Part shown: piece after piece, positions 45,826 to 55,188 of the stretch
Numbering within the stretch: the first letter of the stretch is position 1
Layout: each line of letters opens with the position of its first letter
From: Actinomadura flavalba DSM 45200
GTDB lineage: Bacteria; Actinomycetota; Actinomycetes; Streptosporangiales; Streptosporangiaceae
Assembly (NCBI RefSeq): GCF_000374305.1
Contig: NZ_KB894093.1
Location: 434,001-498,000 of the forward strand
DNA: 64,000 nt
Direction: 5' to 3'
Program-made: the position numbers and the translations under genes
Notes under the pieces: model-generated
Seen by the model: the letters and a program-made list of their open reading frames with translations, nothing else
Database searches by the model: none
Told to the model about the DNA's origin: nothing

Positions 45826-46164
45826 ATGTCGGATGAATCGCTCGGCAAGCACGCCGGGAGGCCCAGTAGCTGGGTGGCCGTGTCGATCGTGTTCGTCGGC
45901 TTCGCCGTCGGCGGTGTCGCGCTGTGCCTCGGCCCTGCCTGGCTCCTGTTCTGGATCGGCGTGGCGATCACGCTGGTCGGCGTCGTCGTGTCGGGCCTCG
46001 TGCACGTCTTCTCGGACGTCGTCGTGGACGCCCCGCGCGTCATCCCGGAGATCGTCGACTACTCGGCCTTCGGCAAGCGGACCGACAAGCGGCGTGGCGG
46101 CACCTCCGGCGAGACGCAGGACAAGCCGGTCAAGACCGACTCGCAGAACACGCCGCACGGCTGA
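45826..46164 (+). CDS. HGxxPAAW-family membrane protein
   Basis: 112 aa. The N-terminal HAGRPSSW is a variant of the HGxxPAAW signature, followed by two membrane segments (VAVSIVFVGFAVGGVALCL, WLLFWIGVAITLVGVVVSGLV) and a charged tail rich in Lys, Asp, Gln and Thr. The family is confined to actinobacteria and its function is unknown. ATG at 45826 with GAGGGGGA just upstream. Divergent from secA. Confidence 0.85.
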   Translation: MSDESLGKHAGRPSSWVAVSIVFVGFAVGGVALCLGPAWLLFWIGVAITLVGVVVSGLVHVFSDVVVDAPRVIPEIVDYSAFGKRTDKRRGGTSGETQDKPVKTDSQNTPHG

Positions 46165-46219
46165 AGTGCCCTGACGGCCGGTGGCGGGGCGGGGGCGGGC
46201 GCCCCCGCCCGCACCGTGG

Positions 46220-47386
46220 TCAGAGGTCCCCGGGCGCGACGATCCGCTCGATGCGGACGTCGTCGCAGCCGACCCAGCCCGCAGCCGTCTCCAGCGCCTC
46301 GCGCAGCGCCGCCATCGACCGCTCGGCGCGGGCGGGCGTCGCCGCGTGCGGCTCGAACGAGACCTGCTTCGCGACCAGCGTGCGGCCCTCGCGGGCCGGG
46401 TCGACGCGGCCGATGAGCCGTCCGCCCGCCAGCAGCGGCATCACGAAGTAGCCGTGGACGCGCTTGGCCTTCGGCACGTACGCCTCCAGCCGGTGGTCGA
46501 ACCCAAACACCCGCGAGGTGCGGGCGCGGTCCCACACCAGGGAGTCGAACGGGGACAGCAGCGTCGTCGCGTGCCGTCCGCGCGGCTCGGACGCCAGCGC
46601 CTCCGGGTCGGCCCACGCGGGGTGCTTCCAGCCCCGGACGGCCACCGGCACCAGGCCCGTCTCGCCGATCACCGCGTCGACCTGGTCGCCGCGCAGCCGG
46701 TAGTGGTCGGCCAGGTCGGCGCGGGTGCCGACGGCCAGCGCCCGGCCCGCCTCGCGGACGAGATGCGTCAGGCAGGCGGTGTCGTCCGGGTCCTGGGCGA
46801 GCAGACGGCCGGGGACGGCGCGTTCGGCCAGGTCGTAGCGGCGGCGCCAGCCCGTGCGCTCGGTGCAGACGACCTCGCCGGTGTCCAGCAGCCACTCGAT
46901 CGCGATCTTGTGGTCGCTCCACTGCCACCAGTCGCCGCCGGCCTTCGCGCCGCCCAGGTCGCGGGTGGTCAGCGGCCCGCTCGACCGCAGCAGGGCGCGC
47001 ACGTCGTCGCAGACGGACGGCGAGACCTTGTGCCACCGCCAGCCCCGGCGCAGGAACGCGCGGCGGCGGAACGCGAAGTGCGGCCAGTCCTCCATGGGCA
47101 GGATCGACGCCGCGTGCGCCCAGTACTCGAACGTCCGGTGGCCGCCCCAGTAGCCCGCCTCGACCGCGTCGCGGCCGACGGCGCCCAGGCGCGCGTAGGC
47201 GATCAGCTCGTGCGAGCGGGCCAGCACCGAGATCGTGTCGAGCTGGACCGCGCCGAGCCGGCGCAGCATCCCGGGCACGCCGCCGCGGCGCGCGCCCGCG
47301 CCCAGCAGGCCCTGCGCCCGCAGTTGCAGGCGTCGCACCTGGTCGGCGGACAGTTCGGTCTCCACGCGCGGCGCTGCATCGGTCAC
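46220..47386 (-). CDS. YcaQ/AlkZ-like winged-helix DNA glycosylase
   Basis: About 388 aa. Member of the HTH_42 family that includes E. coli YcaQ, which unhooks DNA interstrand crosslinks. The catalytic signature reads VQLDTISVLARSHEL, i.e. QxD as in YcaQ and not QxQ as in AlkZ; family regions WAHAASILP and HGYFVMPLLAGGRLIGRVDPAREG are clear. The GTG at 47386 is chosen because it starts the family's N terminus and follows a TAGCAT box by 7 nt (leaderless type). A repair role is inferred from the family. Confidence 0.88.
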   Translation of the reverse strand: MTDAAPRVETELSADQVRRLQLRAQGLLGAGARRGGVPGMLRRLGAVQLDTISVLARSHELIAYARLGAVGRDAVEAGYWGGHRTFEYWAHAASILPMEDWPHFAFRRRAFLRRGWRWHKVSPSVCDDVRALLRSSGPLTTRDLGGAKAGGDWWQWSDHKIAIEWLLDTGEVVCTERTGWRRRYDLAERAVPGRLLAQDPDDTACLTHLVREAGRALAVGTRADLADHYRLRGDQVDAVIGETGLVPVAVRGWKHPAWADPEALASEPRGRHATTLLSPFDSLVWDRARTSRVFGFDHRLEAYVPKAKRVHGYFVMPLLAGGRLIGRVDPAREGRTLVAKQVSFEPHAATPARAERSMAALREALETAAGWVGCDDVRIERIVAPGDL

Positions 47387-47393
47387 GGCCGCG

Positions 47394-47399
47394 ATGCTA
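47394..47399 (-). promoter_or_regulatory. Candidate -10 element of the YcaQ-like gene
   Basis: TAGCAT on the minus strand, 7 nt before the GTG at 47386, with no Shine-Dalgarno: leaderless arrangement. Confidence 0.35.
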
Positions 47400-47451
47400 C
47401 GACACGACACCGACAAAACGCAGTGAAAGGTGTCGCGCCGCCGTCGCGGCC

Positions 47452-48204
47452 CTAGGTGATCTCCAGCAGCTTTTCGCGGACGGCGTAGACGACCGCCTCC
47501 ATCCGCGAGTGCAACTGGAGCTTCTCCAGGATGTTGCGGACGTGGTTCTTCACCGTGTTCTCGGAGATGAACAGCTCCCGGGCGATCTCCCGGTTGCCGA
47601 GGCCGCGCGCCACCAGGCGCAGGACCTCCATCTCCCGGTCGGTCAGCCGCGGCGCCGGGACCTGCTGCGTCCGCTCCTCGCTGCGCTTGGCCAGCGCCGC
47701 GAACTCGGTGATCAGCTTGGAGGCCATCGACGGGCTGATCAGGGACTGACCGCCGTGGACCGCCCGCACCGCCTGCGGGACCTCGTCGATCGAGATCTCC
47801 TTGAGCAGGTAGCCGCTGGCGCCCGCCTTGATCGCCTCGAAGAGGTCTTCCTCCTCGTCGCTGATCGTCAGCATGACGATCTTGGCGCTGGGGGCGGCGT
47901 CCTTGATGGCCGTGCACGCCTCGATGCCGCCGCGCCGGGGCATCCGCACGTCCATGAGGACGATGTCGGGCAGCAGGTCGCGGGACATCTCGACGGCCTC
48001 CTGGCCGTCGCCGCCCTCCCCGACGACCTCGATGTCGTCCTCGTCCTGGAGGACCATCTCCAAGCCGCGGCGGAAGAGGGCGTGGTCGTCGACGATGAGG
48101 ACACGGATGGGGTCGGCCGGGCCGGGACCGTCCCGGCCGGCCGCGGGGGGCGCGGCCTGGCGGGGTACCGGCGCGGGACCGCGAGCCTGGTGTTTCTCGC
48201 TCAC
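47452..48204 (-). CDS. LuxR/NarL-family response regulator
   Basis: 250 aa. A Pro/Ala-rich leader of about 32 residues, receiver domain (33-150) with acidic pair DD39-40, phospho-acceptor Asp85 in [13 protein letters not shown], Thr and Lys switch residues (MLTIS, LLKE), and a C-terminal LuxR helix-turn-helix [36 protein letters not shown]. No histidine kinase is adjacent, so the partner is unknown. It lies just downstream of hpf, a linkage common in actinobacteria. GTG start. Confidence 0.93.
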   Translation of the reverse strand: MSEKHQARGPAPVPRQAAPPAAGRDGPGPADPIRVLIVDDHALFRRGLEMVLQDEDDIEVVGEGGDGQEAVEMSRDLLPDIVLMDVRMPRRGGIEACTAIKDAAPSAKIVMLTISDEEEDLFEAIKAGASGYLLKEISIDEVPQAVRAVHGGQSLISPSMASKLITEFAALAKRSEERTQQVPAPRLTDREMEVLRLVARGLGNREIARELFISENTVKNHVRNILEKLQLHSRMEAVVYAVREKLLEIT

Positions 48205-48431
48205 CTGAGTCGCGGCGCGGAGGAGACGCCGCTTCCCCCCTTCACTGTTCGTGATGTCGAGGTCCTGGGGAGGTTCCGCCGACGGGCGGACGGGCCGGAG
48301 ACGGCGCCCCGCGAGGGACGCCGTCTCCGGCCCGGACCACCGTGTCCGCGGCCTTGCAGGAAACGCCTTTTTAGATCATGACACGCTTCGGGCGGTGACG
48401 TGACGCAAGTGCCGCATCACTCTTCGGCGCA

Positions 48432-49103
48432 TCACTCCTCGACGAGGCGGATGACGCCGTAGTCCCAGCCGCGCCTGCGGTAGACGACGGACGGGCGGCC
48501 GGTCTCCTTGTCGCGGTAGAGGAAGAAGTCGTGGCCGACGAGCTCCATCTCGAACAGGGCCTGCTCGATGCCCATCGGCTCGGCGATGTGGTGCTTCTCG
48601 CGGACGACGACCGGGCCGTCGCCCTCCATCGGGATCGGGACGAGGTTCTCGGCGGTCCCGATCTCGGTCTCGGTCTCGGCGCGCTCCGCGGTGGCGACGT
48701 TCGCCGCCGCGCCGCCGATGGGCACCTGGAGCGCTTCGGGCAGTTCGGCGTCGGGGATGGTCTCCATGGTGGCCAGCTTCGCGCCGGCCTTGCCGTTGTG
48801 GTGGTGCTTGCGACGGTCGGCGCCGCGGCGCAGCCGTCCCTCCAGCTTGTCGAGCGCGAGGTCGAGCGCGACGTAGCGGTCCTCGGCGGCGGCCTCGGCC
48901 CGGATGACGGGACCGCGGGAGCGGATCGTCAGTTCGACGCGCTCGCGCTCGTCGGGGACACGCAGGTTCTGATCCTCGGACACCTCCACGTCAACGCGGA
49001 TGACCTTCTGATCCAGCCGGCCGATCTTGCCGAGTTTGGTGTCGACGTGCCGCCGAAACCGCTCGTTGACCTCGGTGTGCCGGCCCCGCACGATGATGTC
49101 CAC
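48432..49103 (-). CDS. hpf: Long-form ribosome hibernation promoting factor
   Basis: 223 aa. N-terminal ribosome-binding domain (DIIVRGRHTEVNERFRRHV, residues 1 to about 105), variable linker, and C-terminal dimerisation domain EMELVGHDFFLYRDKETG...VVYRRRGWDYGVIRL, which makes 100S ribosome dimers. The GTG at 49103 starts exactly at the conserved domain and has AAGGGGGG upstream; longer readings add an unrelated Pro/Gly leader. Confidence 0.94.
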   Translation of the reverse strand: MDIIVRGRHTEVNERFRRHVDTKLGKIGRLDQKVIRVDVEVSEDQNLRVPDERERVELTIRSRGPVIRAEAAAEDRYVALDLALDKLEGRLRRGADRRKHHHNGKAGAKLATMETIPDAELPEALQVPIGGAAANVATAERAETETEIGTAENLVPIPMEGDGPVVVREKHHIAEPMGIEQALFEMELVGHDFFLYRDKETGRPSVVYRRRGWDYGVIRLVEE

Positions 49104-50203
49104 GTGGGACCCCCCTTCTCCCGGTTGCGATGTTGGTCCGCTCCGGGGCCCGGTACGCCCCGGAAGGACGCCACAGCTCGGTGGGTCGCACCCGCCCGGC
49201 CGACCTGGTCTTCGTCCCCACATTCGCCTGCTGAGGGGCTCGCGGCGCTCTCGCCACTACTGCCCTTCTCCCGCTACGAGCGATATCTGATCCCTCGGCG
49301 GGGCAGGACTTACTTCTAAGGCGCACCGTGATCGGTCGACGAGAAGTCGCCTTACGTGGGCCGTTTCGCCTGCGCCTGGCATCGGCTAGCCGGATCACCG
49401 TTCGTGCTCCTGACGAGCACGGCGATCCGACGCAACCACGGACCCGGGCGGGTGCCATGTCATGAACGCTAACCCTTAAATCCTCGAATGTCAGGGGGGT
49501 GACGCCGAGGAACTCGTCACGTTGTGTCATCATCCCCCTTTCCGTGCCCACCCTCTTCCACCCCAGCGCCCCTCCAAACCCCACCCCCACAAGACCTTCC
49601 GCCCCCACACCACCCCGCCCCCACCACCCAGCCACCCCCACCCACCGCAAAGAATCTCTACCGAACCCCACCAACCCCGTGACCCCGCCACCCCCTGTGG
49701 CCCCCGGCACCGCCCCATCACCAACGAATCCCGCAAGCCTCCGAACACCCCCCACGCCTCCCAACACCGCACCCTCACCACCCACCCACGCTCCTCACCA
49801 CCCAGCCACCACGCCCCCTCCGGCCCCGCGCCCGCGGCACCACGCCTTTCTCCGGCCCCGCGCCCGCCTGCACGCGCGTCACCAGCGCGCCCTCTCACCG
49901 CGTCCGGTGCTGTCACCCCCAGCCACCACGGCCTCCTCCTCCCAGCGTCGGCCCGCTACCACGCTCATCTCTCGGTTCCGTGCTCGCCTTCGCGCGTCAC
50001 CGGGCGCCGCGCCCGCCACCACGCTCTTCCCCGACCCCGACCCCGGCCCCGGCCCCGGCCCGGCCCCGGCCCGGGCCTGGGCCTGGGCCTGAGCTGGCCA
50101 GCGCGCGTTTCTCCGGCGGCGCGCGCGTCGCTGGCGCCTACCGGCCAACGCCCCCTCCGGTGCCGTGCTCGCCAGCGCGCGTTTTCGGCGTCGCGGTCCT
50201 GTG
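49104..50203. other. Long non-coding region with C-rich and degenerate repeats
   Basis: The hpf leader and promoter occupy the first part; stem-loop CGTGCTC-CTGAC-GAGCACG (49404-49422) inside CGGATC/GATCCG arms, and a 7-bp repeat TAAGGCG/CGCCTTA (49317-49354). From about 49540 to 49830 the plus strand is almost pure C/A (Pro/Thr-rich if read), then degenerate repeats containing CCGGCCCCGCGCCCGC and ACCACGCTC, a (CCCCGA)(CCCCGG)n run at about 50030-50092, and two GCCAGCGCGCGTTT copies near 50099 and 50172. Frames stay open by composition alone; no gene is called. Confidence 0.6.
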
Positions 50204-50779
50204 TTAGCCCGTCAGGTCTTCGCTAGGCCCGTCAGGTCTTCGGGGTGCGGGGGTGGCGGCGATGGTGGCGGTGGCTTGGACGGTGGCGCCTGCGTGGTGG
50301 AGGGCGCGGGTGGCTTCGGCGAGGGTGGCGCCGGTGGTGACGACGTCGTCTACGAGGACGACGCGCCAGCCCGGGAGTGGGAAGCGTGCCTCCAGCGCGC
50401 CGCGCAGGTTGGCGGCGCGGGCCGTGCGGCCGAGGCCCGCCTGATCGGCGACGGGGCGGGTCTGGCGTAACGCGTCGACGGCGAACACGTGCTCCCCCGC
50501 GCCACGCAACTCCTGCACCGCGACGCGGACGATCTCCCAGAGCGGGTCGTGGCCGCGCCGCCGGACGGCCCGACGGTGCGACGGTATCGGCACCACCACG
50601 ACCCACCCGTCCGGCACCTCCGGCGCCGCCACCGTCCTCGCCCACCGCCATCGCGGCACCAGCTCCCGCGACGGCGGCCACCGCAGCCCCGCCCCCATCA
50701 ACCGCTCCCCCGACTCCGCGCACCGCTCCCCCGATCCGCATGCGGCGCACCGATCGCAACCCCGCCGCTCCCTCAGCAC
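50204..50779 (-). pseudogene. comF: ComF C-terminal phosphoribosyltransferase fragment
   Basis: Encodes the C-terminal half of a ComF-family protein: VVVVPIPSHRRAVRRRGHDPL, LRQTRPVADQAGLGRTARAANLRGA, and the PRPP loop VVLVDDVVTTGATLAEAT are intact. The first about 55 residues of the frame are unrelated Arg/Gly/Cys-rich sequence. The matching N-terminal half is 420 bp upstream in another frame (51201-51479). In intact ComF the two halves are joined by only a short linker. Either a broken gene or two separately translated pieces. Confidence 0.8.
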
Positions 50780-50789
50780 CTCACCTCAC

Positions 50790-51010
50790 GCAAACCCCAC
50801 GCACGCCCCTCTTCGCCACCTCACGCACCACCTCACACCGCCACACACCGCCGCACGTCGCCACCTCACGCACCGCCCCCTCGCCAACTCACGCACCGCC
50901 ACACGTCGCCACCTCAAGCAACCCAACGCACCGCTACACGTCGCCACCTCACGCAAACCCCACGCATCGCCGCACTTCGCCAGCTCACGCGATCCCTGTA
51001 CCGACGCGCC
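50790..51010. repeat. Degenerate minisatellite splitting comF
   Basis: Repeated copies, with variants, of CGCCACCTCACGCA and of CACACGTCGCCACCTCA, spaced roughly 33-52 bp on the plus strand. The array, with unique GC-rich DNA up to 51200, separates the two comF halves. Confidence 0.7.
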
Positions 51011-51200
51011 CGTTCATGCCTGCGGCCCCTGCACCGACGTGTCCGCGTTCACCCATGCGGACCACCGCGCACACCGTCCCCGACCGGCGCGGCGCCGCTC
51101 TCGTTGGCCCGGCAGCGACCCGGCGCCGCGCGAGGTGCCCGGGAGATGGATGAGAGCACAGCGGGGGCGCTGGGGCGGGCTCAGGGGCGCGCAGGAGGGG

Positions 51201-51479
51201 TCAGGGAGGGAGGGCCGACCTGACGCCTGCCGCGAGAGCGTGGCCCAGCGGGATGGCGAGGGACGTGCGCGCCTGCTCCTTGTAGGCGTTGACGATGTCG
51301 CTGACGGGATGGTCGTAGGTCGCGACCGTCCAGAGGCGGGGCACGTCGCGGCGGTGGTCGGGCCGGGGCGGGAGCGTCAGCGGCATCGCGCAGGCGGAGC
51401 ACAGGTCGGTGCCCGGCGCGCGGCAGCCCGCGCAGTGCCGGGGCAGAACGAGGTCGAAGGCTTCACGCAAGAGTTCCAT
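51201..51479 (-). pseudogene. comF: ComF N-terminal zinc-finger fragment
   Basis: 92 aa from the ATG at 51479: LVLPRHC16AGC19...LC27SAC30, the four-Cys zinc finger of ComF proteins, then LWTVATYDHPVSDIVNAYKEQARTSLAIPLGHALAAGV, the conserved helix before the phosphoribosyltransferase domain. It ends at a TGA right where the C-terminal domain should start. Its position, between lpqB and hpf, is the standard place of comF in actinobacteria. Confidence 0.8.
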
Positions 51480-51528
51480 GCCCTGATCGTCGCCCCCCGG
51501 CGACACCCCCGCCACCCGGCGCCGGAAC

Positions 51529-51663
51529 CTGTGGATAACTTTTCTCGGCGGAGTCTCACGGCAGCTCGACCAGGGGGTCTGCAACCCTCCTGGGGACCCC
51601 CTTGATTAATTCTCCCGCGTCAAGGAGTGCCTGCGTGGCCGCCGCTGCAACCTGTGGATAACT
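51529..51663 (-). repeat. Dispersed structured element, copy B, bounded by DnaA-box 12-mers
   Basis: 135 bp, minus orientation. The ends are AGTTATCCACAG on the minus strand (51663-51652 and 51540-51529). Hairpin 1 reads CTCCTTGA / TCAAGGGG with loop starting CGCGGGAGAATTAA: relative to copy A one A-T pair has become G-C and one C-G pair has become U-G, keeping the stem. Hairpin 2, AGGGGGTC / GACCCCCT, is fully paired where copy A has one G-U. The shared segment starting TCGAGCTGCC is unchanged. It lies between lpqB and comF. Confidence 0.85.
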
Positions 51664-51769
51664 TCCGCCGCATCGCGGCCTGCGGCTCAGCGGGCTCGGC
51701 GACGGCCGTGGCACCGGAAGCTGGCACGACGGCGGCGAAAAGCGGCTTGGGCGCCGACGGGGACGCGGG

Positions 51770-53554
51770 TCAGTGCGGGTAGGTCGGGTCTGAGCCGGGG
51801 ATGGGGCAGATCCATTCGCTCAGGAGGTCGCGGGGGGCGCGTTGGCGGCAGACCTGGCCGCCGGAGCCGTTGTCGCGGGTGCCGATGAGGACGGGGGCGC
51901 CGGGGGCGGCGGCGATCGTGCGGGGGACGCCGAGGGCGCCCACGCCCAGGGAGCTGATCGCGCCGCCGCTGACGGGGATGAGGTAGGGCAGGACGCGGGT
52001 GTCGTTGCCCTTGCGGCCGAGCACGGCCAGCGTGCCGTAGTCGCGCCACGACAGGTCGATCGCGTCGACGAGTTCGGAGCTGACCGGCAGGAACGACCCG
52101 GCCTCGGTGCCGCCGCCCTTGTCGCGGACGATCCGGCCGAGCTGCACCTGCGCGCTGCCGTCGACGCGCGCGATGACGGCGGCGCGGGCGCCGTCGCGGG
52201 ACAGCCGGAACGCGAGGATCTCGCGCCCGGCCAGGCCCCACTGCGAGACGCGGACGGGCGCCTGCCCGCGCGGCCGCATCCACAGCCAGGACCGGTCGCG
52301 CGACGTCTCGACGGTCCACAGGGTGCCGTCGCGGTCGAAGTGCGGGGCGGTGAAGCGGGTGCGGTCGTCGCGGCGGGTCAGCAGCGCGCGGACCTGCGCG
52401 CCGGTGGCGGTGAGCGGCCCGGCCAGCACGCGGTCGCCGGAGGAGCTGAGCCCGGCGACCTCCTGGAAGTCGCCGGAGACGGCGGGGCGGGCGAGCCGCT
52501 GCTCGCCGGAGTCGATCGGCTGGGGCTGGTCGCCCGCGAGCCGCGACAGGTGCCCGGACGACCCGACGACGTAGGCGGCCTGGTCGCCGCGGCCCTCGTC
52601 GGAGCCGGGGCCGTCGGGGGCGTTGGCCGACCACGACCGCACGGCCTGCACGGACCCGGAGCCGTTCGGTGTGACCGTCCGGCCGTCGATCTGGAGCTTC
52701 CACCGGCCGAGTTCGGAGAGCTGCCGCAGCGTCCAGGAGAGCTGAGCCGACATGCGCTCGGCGCTGCCGCCGCGCGCCTCGGCGGTGAGGTCGACGACGA
52801 TGACGTCGTTCTCCAGCCCGATGCGCCGCAGCCGCGTCCCGGACGGGAACGCCGACTCGACGGCGGGGCCGAGCCACGACGTCGGGCCTTCGAGCAGCGC
52901 CCGGACGAGCTGCGCGGGCAGGTTCTGCCGGTTGACGAGCGGCAGGAACACGCCGTTGGGGACGAGCGCGGGCCGCCCGGCGGCGAAGAAGTACAGGTTG
53001 ACGGTGCGGAAGGCGCGCTCGACGTCGCTCTTGCTGAGCAGCAGCCCGTTGTGCGCGGCGTCGGGCAGGCCGGTGATGCGCCAGGGCCCGCTGGCGGTCT
53101 TGGTCAGCTCGAAGGTGACCTCGACGGCGTCGGGGTCGGCGAGGTACTGGCCGTCGGCGCCGATGGACCCGAGCCGCGATCCGGACGCCCTGACGACGGC
53201 GCGTCCGGTGCCCTGCTCGGCGACCTCCAGCCGGGGCCGGTCGTCGAAGACCGTGACGGACGGGCGCGGCCCGGGGTTCCACGACGAGGCGCCGCCCGCC
53301 AGGTACTCGCGGGCGACCTTGTGCCCGTCGTCGAACCCGGCGGACGCGGCGAGGAACCCGGCGACGAGCTGCCCCGGCCCCCATTCGGCCTTGGGACGGA
53401 CGGGGATGAGCCGGACGTAGGGGTCGTCGGCCTGTTCGGCGGACTCGGCGGGCCGTCCGCTGATGACGCGCCCGCCGCTAGGCACGGTGGCGCAGCCGGT
53501 GACGCCGAGGACGAGCAGCGCGACGGACGCCAGCAGGGAGCGGCGGCACCTCAT
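51770..53554 (-). CDS. lpqB: Lipoprotein LpqB
   Basis: 594 aa. Signal peptide with lipobox VTGC (Cys21); GerMN domain in the middle (FRTVNLYFFAAGRPALVPN...LVRALLEGPTSWLGP...DVIVVDLTAEA) and a C-terminal beta-propeller-like domain. In mycobacteria LpqB binds the extracytoplasmic part of MtrB and tunes MtrA signalling. The ATG overlaps the mtrB stop (ATGA), so it is coupled to the sensor gene. Confidence 0.95.
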   Translation of the reverse strand: MRCRRSLLASVALLVLGVTGCATVPSGGRVISGRPAESAEQADDPYVRLIPVRPKAEWGPGQLVAGFLAASAGFDDGHKVAREYLAGGASSWNPGPRPSVTVFDDRPRLEVAEQGTGRAVVRASGSRLGSIGADGQYLADPDAVEVTFELTKTASGPWRITGLPDAAHNGLLLSKSDVERAFRTVNLYFFAAGRPALVPNGVFLPLVNRQNLPAQLVRALLEGPTSWLGPAVESAFPSGTRLRRIGLENDVIVVDLTAEARGGSAERMSAQLSWTLRQLSELGRWKLQIDGRTVTPNGSGSVQAVRSWSANAPDGPGSDEGRGDQAAYVVGSSGHLSRLAGDQPQPIDSGEQRLARPAVSGDFQEVAGLSSSGDRVLAGPLTATGAQVRALLTRRDDRTRFTAPHFDRDGTLWTVETSRDRSWLWMRPRGQAPVRVSQWGLAGREILAFRLSRDGARAAVIARVDGSAQVQLGRIVRDKGGGTEAGSFLPVSSELVDAIDLSWRDYGTLAVLGRKGNDTRVLPYLIPVSGGAISSLGVGALGVPRTIAAAPGAPVLIGTRDNGSGGQVCRQRAPRDLLSEWICPIPGSDPTYPH

Positions 53555-55158
53555 TCGCTCACCTCCAGCTCGGCGAAGAGCGGACGCCCGCCGGCGCCCG
53601 GCGGGACGAGCGGCAGCGGCGATCCGCGCAGTTCGCTGCCCGCGACGCGCGGCAGCGACAGCCGGAACTGCGAGCCCGCGCCGGGTTCGCCCCACGCCTG
53701 GAGCCAGCCGCCGTGCAGTTGGGCGTCCTCGCGGGAGATGGACAGGCCGAGCCCGGTGCCGCCGGTGGTGCGGGCGCGGGCGGGGTCGGCGCGCCAGAAC
53801 CGGTCGAAGACCATCTGGCCCTCGCCGGGCCGCAGCCCGACGCCGTGGTCGCGGACGGCGACGGCGACGGCGTCGCGGTCGGCGCCGACGGACACGACGA
53901 TGTCCTCGCCCTCGCCGTGCTCGACGGCGTTGACGAGCAGGTTCCGCATGATCCGCTCGACGCGGCGGCGGTCGACCTCGGCCATGCAGGGTTCGCCGGG
54001 GAGCTGGAGCAGCACCTTGCTGCCCTTGCGCTCGGCGAGGTTCTGGATGTCGCCGACGGCGCGGAGCACGAGGTCGCGCATGTCGAGCGGGTCGGCGTCG
54101 AGGGTGGCGGCGCCGGCGTCGTGGCGGCTGATCTCCAGCAGGTCCGCGAGCAGCGACTCGAACCGTTCGAGCTGGCTTTGCAGCAGTTCGGCGGAGCGTC
54201 CGACGGCGGGGTCGTCGAAGGTGTCGCGGTGCTCGTAGAGCATGTCGGCGGCGATGCGGATGGTGGTGAGCGGGGTGCGCAGCTCGTGCGAGACGTCGGA
54301 GACGAACTGGCGCTGGACCTGGGAGAGGTCCTCCAGCTCCATGATCTTGTCCTGGAGGTTGGCGGCCATCTCGTTGAAGGAGCGGGCGAGGCGGGCGAGG
54401 TCGTCCTCGCCGCGCACGCGCATGCGCTCCTCCAGTTTGCCCGCCGACAGCCGCTGCGCGCCCTGGGCGGCGAGCCGGACGGGGATGACGACCTGCCGGG
54501 TGACGAGCGAGGCGATGGCGGCCAGCAGCAGGACCAGGACGACGCCGACGCCGGCGAGGGCGCGGCTGACGATGGTCAGGGTGTGCTGGTCCTGGGTGAG
54601 GGGGAACAGGTAGTACAGCTCGAACTGCCCGGTCTTGCCGCCGACGATGAGGCCGCGTTCGGAGGGGCGTCCGACGTAGGAGAGCTTGCCGAACGTGTAG
54701 GCGGTGGCGTCGGCGGGGCCGTCGCCCAGCTCCTGGCGGAGCCGCTGCGGGATCGACTCGACGCGCAGTTCGTTGGTGCTGTAGCCGTCGAAGGACGAGT
54801 CGCGGGTGTCGCGGATGTACACCTCGTACAGTCCGGACGGGCCGCTGCGCGCCTTGAGCCCGGCCATGACGTTGTCGAGGCGGCTGCCGTTGTCGGGCTG
54901 GCTGCCGAGGTCGCGCTGCACGAGGGACAGGCCCTCGTCGAGCTGGAGCCGGGCGGCCTTGACCTTGCCGTCCATCAGCGCGTTGGACATCTGCTGGGTG
55001 AGGAACGCGCCGAGGATGGCGACGACGATCGCCGAGATGCACAGCGTCGAGGTGACGACGCGCACCTGGATGGAGCGCCGCCACCGCGCGTAGCCGCCGC
55101 GGACGAGCCGGCGCAGCGCGGCGGGGACCGCGCCGGCCGCGCGCCGTGCCGCGTTCAT
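53551..55158 (-). CDS. mtrB: Sensor histidine kinase MtrB
   Basis: 535 aa. Two membrane segments (about 32-54 and 196-220) around an extracytoplasmic sensor domain, HAMP (221-275), phospho-acceptor His291 in FVSDVSHELRTPL, and ATPase boxes NLLVNAVEHGEG, DHGVGLRPGEG and TGGTGLGLSISRE. Phosphorylates MtrA in response to envelope or division state. ATG start, 30 nt after mtrA. Confidence 0.96.
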   Translation of the reverse strand: MNAARRAAGAVPAALRRLVRGGYARWRRSIQVRVVTSTLCISAIVVAILGAFLTQQMSNALMDGKVKAARLQLDEGLSLVQRDLGSQPDNGSRLDNVMAGLKARSGPSGLYEVYIRDTRDSSFDGYSTNELRVESIPQRLRQELGDGPADATAYTFGKLSYVGRPSERGLIVGGKTGQFELYYLFPLTQDQHTLTIVSRALAGVGVVLVLLLAAIASLVTRQVVIPVRLAAQGAQRLSAGKLEERMRVRGEDDLARLARSFNEMAANLQDKIMELEDLSQVQRQFVSDVSHELRTPLTTIRIAADMLYEHRDTFDDPAVGRSAELLQSQLERFESLLADLLEISRHDAGAATLDADPLDMRDLVLRAVGDIQNLAERKGSKVLLQLPGEPCMAEVDRRRVERIMRNLLVNAVEHGEGEDIVVSVGADRDAVAVAVRDHGVGLRPGEGQMVFDRFWRADPARARTTGGTGLGLSISREDAQLHGGWLQAWGEPGAGSQFRLSLPRVAGSELRGSPLPLVPPGAGGRPLFAELEVSE

Positions 55159-55188
55159 CGGACCGTCATGGGCGGTTCACCGCCCGGC

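Noticed and set aside
46220..47917. Extended 565-codon reading of the YcaQ-like gene
   Set aside because: The upstream third is a shadow of the response-regulator gene in another frame; family similarity begins at the GTG at 47386.
49499..50092. Pro/Thr-rich open frame on the C-rich tract
   Set aside because: Explained by nucleotide composition; no signal peptide, ribosome site or domain.
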